A stretch of 7,039 bases of DNA from Eubacterium sp. GTDB taxonomy: Bacteria > Bacillota > Clostridia > Lachnospirales > Lachnospiraceae. Both the position numbers and the translations under genes were made by a program. Below, in pieces: positions 6,387 to 7,039 of the stretch (positions within the stretch are counted from its first letter, which is position 1; each line of letters opens with the position of its first letter). The notes beneath the pieces were generated by a model. That model was not told the DNA's origin. It worked only from the letters and a program-made list of their open reading frames with translations, and did no database searches. Location: the NCBI GenBank assembly GCA_024697885.1, contig JAILSA010000019.1, forward strand, positions 1-7,039, written 5' to 3'.

Positions 6387-6416
6387 AGTATACACTTAGA
6401 ATTATGGTCTTGACAA
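6387..6416 (-). promoter_or_regulatory. Sigma-A-type promoter of the rlmH operon
   Basis: On the minus strand TTGTCA (6411-6416, 5 of 6) and TATACT (6387-6392, 5 of 6) are spaced by 18 bp. The predicted start near 6380 gives a leader of about 35 nt before rlmH. No operator was recognised with confidence. The five downstream genes have no other obvious promoter in the short gaps between them. Confidence 0.62.
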
Positions 6417-6505
6417 GTACCGAAAAAATACCTTTCCGAAATTTACAAAAAACTATCACAAGTTCTTAAGAATGCTGACACATTTTTAACACACAAAACC
6501 AATAG

Positions 6506-6609
6506 TATAAAAATCGGAAAGTATAAACTTTCTACTCCCACCCTATTATACGCTTTGACACCTTCGGGTGTCGGAAATAACACTCCTCTCCCGGGAGTGT
6601 TATTTTTTT
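6506..6609 (+). ncRNA. Candidate plus-strand small RNA ending in an intrinsic terminator
   Basis: A TATAAA at 6506-6511 could be a -10 box, but no good -35 stands at 16-18 bp. Downstream on the plus strand come three hairpins. The first is GAAAGT-ATAA-ACTTTC (6517-6532). The second is GACACC-TTCG-GGTGTC (6557-6572), a classic stable cUUCGg tetraloop that can extend through U-G pairs. The third is a 12-bp terminator with a T7 tail. No plus-strand gene lies within the 6.5 kb before it, so the terminator does not close a known gene. The resulting RNA would be about 90 nt. No known RNA family was recognised. Alternatively the hairpins are only structural or decayed DNA. Confidence 0.25.
6575..6609 (+). 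terminator. Strong intrinsic terminator, plus orientation
   Basis: Perfect 12-bp arms (6575-6586 and 6594-6605) with a 7-nt loop are followed by a T-run ending at 6609 (seven T from 6603). On the minus strand the same hairpin is followed only by TTATTTCC from its own arm, so it works best for plus-strand transcription. It might weakly terminate minus-strand transcripts heading for rlmH. Confidence 0.72.
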
Positions 6610-6711
6610 GCTAAAATAGGGCATTTGCGGCACCTGTCCCCCCCAAAATAAACTTATGTATACAGGGCTTAAACTGGGATCAAAATAAAAAAAATGGAAA
6701 ACAGCCTTCAT

Positions 6712-6751
6712 AAAAAATGGGGATTAGCCAGTCAACAACCAGCTAATCCCC
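6712..6751 (-). terminator. Intrinsic terminator after nnrD
   Basis: In minus sense the arms GGGGATTAGC (6742-6751) and GCTAATCCCC (6719-6728) form a perfect 10-bp stem with a 13-nt loop. The stem is followed after one base by TTTTTT (6717-6712). It lies 32 bp past the nnrD stop and separates that gene from the rlmH operon. Confidence 0.85.
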
Positions 6752-6783
6752 TTCATTATTCTACTTGTTCAAAAACAAACTGC

Positions 6784-7039
6784 CTATTTCACATCTGCCA
6801 AAATACAGGCGAGACCCTCCAACAAATCAGAGGCCATCAATGCATAGGCGCTCTTTTTTTGTTTCATTAGATCTCCTGCAGCTCCGTGCAAAAAGACTCC
6901 CAACTTAGCCGCCTCAAAAGGCTCTAGACCCTGGGCCATTAATCCACCGATTATGCCGGCCAAAACATCACCAGAACCACCTGTGGCCATTCCCTGATTT
7001 CCAGTTACATTGACATAGGTCTCTTTTCCGTTAGATACC
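6784..7039 (-). CDS. nnrD: NAD(P)H-hydrate dehydratase (NnrD), C-terminal part only
   Basis: The frame is open from the right edge to the stop at 6784, giving 84 residues. The ATG at 6990 is internal, not the start, because the conserved sequence continues upstream ([21 protein letters not shown]). That block, with the GGSGD nucleotide-binding and catalytic motif, is the signature of the ribokinase-like ADP/ATP-dependent NAD(P)HX dehydratase. It is followed by [20 protein letters not shown], a helix with FLHGAAGDL, and the final SDLLEGL segment. The enzyme repairs hydrated NADH and NADPH in the cytoplasm. In many bacteria it is fused behind the NnrE epimerase domain; the missing N-terminus prevents telling whether that is so here. 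A clean terminator follows. Confidence 0.93.
   Translation of the reverse strand, partial: VSNGKETYVNVTGNQGMATGGSGDVLAGIIGGLMAQGLEPFEAAKLGVFLHGAAGDLMKQKKSAYALMASDLLEGLACILADVK

Larger units (their letters stand above)
6346..6783. other. 438-bp intergenic region between nnrD and rlmH
   Basis: No convincing coding frame is present on either strand. From right to left it holds the nnrD terminator (6712-6751) and an AT-rich stretch with a C7 run and GGCACCTGTCC (6629-6646). It then holds a strong plus-strand terminator hairpin (6575-6609) preceded by two smaller hairpins (6517-6532 and 6557-6572). Left of these are an AT-rich block with the palindrome TTCTTAAGAA (6463-6472) and the rlmH promoter. 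CTTTCCGA at 6432-6439 is the reverse complement of TCGGAAAG at 6514-6521. Most of 6420-6700 is otherwise unexplained. Confidence 0.8.

Noticed and set aside
6410..6415. Plus-strand TTGACA as a -35 for the candidate small RNA
   Set aside because: No -10-like hexamer stands 16-18 bp downstream. The hexamer overlaps the complement of the rlmH -35, which has a well-spaced -10 on the minus strand.
6577..6603. CIRCE-like heat-shock operator (CACTC-N9-GAGTG)
   Set aside because: The dyad ATAACACTC-N9-GAGTGTTAT matches the CIRCE half-sites at 7 of 9 positions each with exact spacing. However, it lies about 160 bp upstream of the rlmH -35, no heat-shock gene follows, pairing continues into the N9, and the T7 tail makes a terminator the simpler reading.
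6784..6990. 68-residue separate gene starting at ATG 6990
   Set aside because: The ATG is the Met of the conserved GMATGGSGD motif of NnrD, and the family sequence continues upstream to the window edge.

Overview
This is a densely coding stretch in which every supported gene lies on the minus strand, so transcription runs from the right edge (7039) to the left edge (1). The gene set (RpsU, PhoH, YbeY, a YerB-like DUF3048 protein, a PdaA-type deacetylase, AzlCD and RlmH), the strong AGGAGG-type ribosome binding sites and the sigma-A-like promoters point to a Bacillota chromosome. Clostridia, perhaps a Lachnospiraceae-like lineage, fits best. PdaA makes muramic delta-lactam in the spore cortex in its known role, so a spore-forming ancestry is plausible but not proven. 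No mobile element, CRISPR array, rRNA or tRNA gene was seen.

Layout, in transcription order. (1) At the right edge is the C-terminal 84 codons of NnrD (NAD(P)H-hydrate dehydratase), closed by a clear intrinsic terminator at 6712-6751. (2) A 438-bp intergenic region (6346-6783) holds that terminator, a plus-strand strong terminator hairpin with two smaller hairpins before it, and the promoter of the next operon. (3) A compact five-gene unit follows: rlmH (23S rRNA methyltransferase), an S66 LD-carboxypeptidase-like gene, azlC, azlD (branched-chain amino acid exporter) and pdaA (peptidoglycan deacetylase). Gaps are 0-20 bp, or a 4-bp ATGA overlap. (4) rpsU (ribosomal protein S21) has its own near-consensus promoter, a structured leader and a weak terminator-like hairpin. 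(5) phoH, ybeY and a DUF3048 membrane-anchored protein form a second tight unit. They have an extended -10 promoter and two successive ATGA stop/start overlaps. The DUF3048 gene runs off the left edge.

Functionally the window mixes ribosome biogenesis (RlmH, YbeY, PhoH, S21) with cell-envelope work (S66 carboxypeptidase, PdaA, DUF3048 protein), amino acid export (AzlCD) and metabolite repair (NnrD). These are mostly conserved housekeeping genes, and I found no convincing new multi-gene system. The least explained part is the 6393-6718 intergenic DNA, where a plus-strand terminator has no plus-strand gene in front of it and may end an unannotated small RNA.
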